A DNA stretch of 64,000 bases, from NCBI GenBank assembly GCA_013397845.1, contig VZTG01001540.1:758754-822753 (forward strand), given 5' to 3'. Each line of letters begins with the position of its first letter. Position 1 is the first letter of the stretch. Below the pieces are notes generated by a model. The model worked only from the letters and a program-made list of their open reading frames with translations. It was not told the origin of the DNA and made no database searches. Shown here in pieces: positions 63,201 through 64,000 of the stretch. The DNA comes from Melanocharis versteri. Taxonomy: Eukaryota > Chordata > Aves > Passeriformes > Melanocharitidae. The position numbers were made by a program, and so were the translations under genes.

Positions 63201-64000
63201 ACCTTGTCACTAAGAAACAGGTCTGCAGAAGTATGAAAGAAAAGACGATTTACAGATACAGAGCTGCAAAAACACACAAGCTACACAGATATAGTTGCCT
63301 TTGTTGAAAGAGAAATAATGTTGACATTTATTAATAAGGTTAGAAACCTTGTTCTGCTCAGTTGAGTCAAAGCTAATTTTGTTACTGGTCTGAATAATAG
63401 CAGTGGCAGTCAGCCCTGGTTTAGAAAATCTATCCTCCTAGCCTTACAAAAAACATGAGAAAATGTTGCAGTAATATAGTCCAGTTTTATCTGAAATATG
63501 ACATTTGTCTCGAGCCACAAGTGCTTTTTTTCTTTTGCATTTTCATATAGTGCTGAGAAAACCTGTAAATACCCGTAAAAACTTAGCATAACAAATTCTG
63601 AATGACTTGCACTGCTGTTACTGCTGTTATTTTAAAGTGCATTGTCAGGAGTGTGTATATCTGTAGCTGGCGGAATGACGCATCTGTGCTGTGTGGATAG
63701 TAACTGTCAGGAGAAAATAGCGAAAGCATTGACAACTTCATTTCACAAACTTATGTTTGGAATTCTTGGGAGCATGTCGGAATCACAGTATCTGTGCTTC
63801 TTTAAGGTGAGAGAACAAGTAAATGGCAAGCATAGTCCTTCGTAAGGAAAGGTTAGATGTTTTTTCCAAGTGGTCAAGGGAATTTATCATTCCCCCACAT
63901 TCATGGACAAGGATTAATACCTGTGTGGGTATGGCCGTGACCTTGTGTTTATGTGGGAACAGGATTCTCCATTAAACCCAGCATGCCACTGCTGGGCTAG
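54251..64000. other. Sequence downstream of the CpG island, no exon recognised
   Basis: If the 53.4-54.25 kb island is the SH3BGRL2 promoter, this would be its first intron, which is long in human. I looked for the highly conserved second exon and did not find it. The longest frame (61936-62619) begins with GTG and has no recognisable domain. Confidence 0.5.
61185..61300 (+). repeat. TA/TATG-type low-complexity tract
   Basis: Alternating TA, CATA and GATATG words over about 110 bases; an imperfect microsatellite. Confidence 0.75.

Noticed and set aside
53400..64000. SH3BGRL2 exons 1 and 2
   Set aside because: Expected from human gene order, but no peptide resembling the conserved N-terminal or second-exon sequence was found in any frame, so no gene was annotated.

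Overview
The window looks like an avian nuclear genome segment. It carries many degraded CR1 LINE fragments with the (ATTCTRTG)-type 3' tail typical of bird CR1, about 60% A+T outside promoters, compact vertebrate GT-AG introns and discrete CpG islands. There are no operons, ribosome binding sites, CRISPR arrays, tRNA or rRNA genes, or intact mobile elements that I can support. The species cannot be fixed from the sequence.

Only one protein-coding gene can be reconstructed with confidence: LCA5, encoding the ciliary protein lebercilin, on the minus strand. Its seven coding exons run from the start codon at 25687-25689 down to the stop at 13645-13647. All six introns between them are GT-AG, the reading frame is continuous, and the joined product is 684 residues (human lebercilin is 697 by my recollection). 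A non-coding first exon is inferred in the CpG island at about 30.4-31.0 kb. A likely poly(A) signal lies at 13052-13057. The promoter carries three CCAAT boxes in the same orientation and two near-consensus RFX X-box motifs, which fits a ciliary gene.

Layout: 1-13.0 kb is sequence downstream of LCA5, with three CR1 pieces (0.8-1.5, 7.0-7.1 and 9.7 kb) and a purine-rich tract (8.8-9.6 kb). 13.0-30.7 kb is LCA5. 31.0-31.8 kb is a CR1 copy lying against the upstream edge of the LCA5 promoter. 31.8-53.3 kb is intergenic, with further CR1 relics (34.9, 37.4, 38.9-39.5, 40.8-41.8 and possibly 45.7 kb) and a small orphan CpG island at 40.4-40.7 kb. 53.4-54.25 kb is a second large CpG island, interrupted by a 57-base assembly gap. 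54.25-64 kb is single-copy-looking sequence with no exon I recognise.

By vertebrate gene order (LCA5 and SH3BGRL2 are head-to-head neighbours in human) the 53.4-54.25 kb island could be the SH3BGRL2 promoter. I found neither its first exon nor its second, so this is only a hypothesis. I saw no clearly novel biological system. The most useful leads are the X-box/CCAAT promoter of LCA5, its upstream ORFs, and the two unassigned CpG islands.
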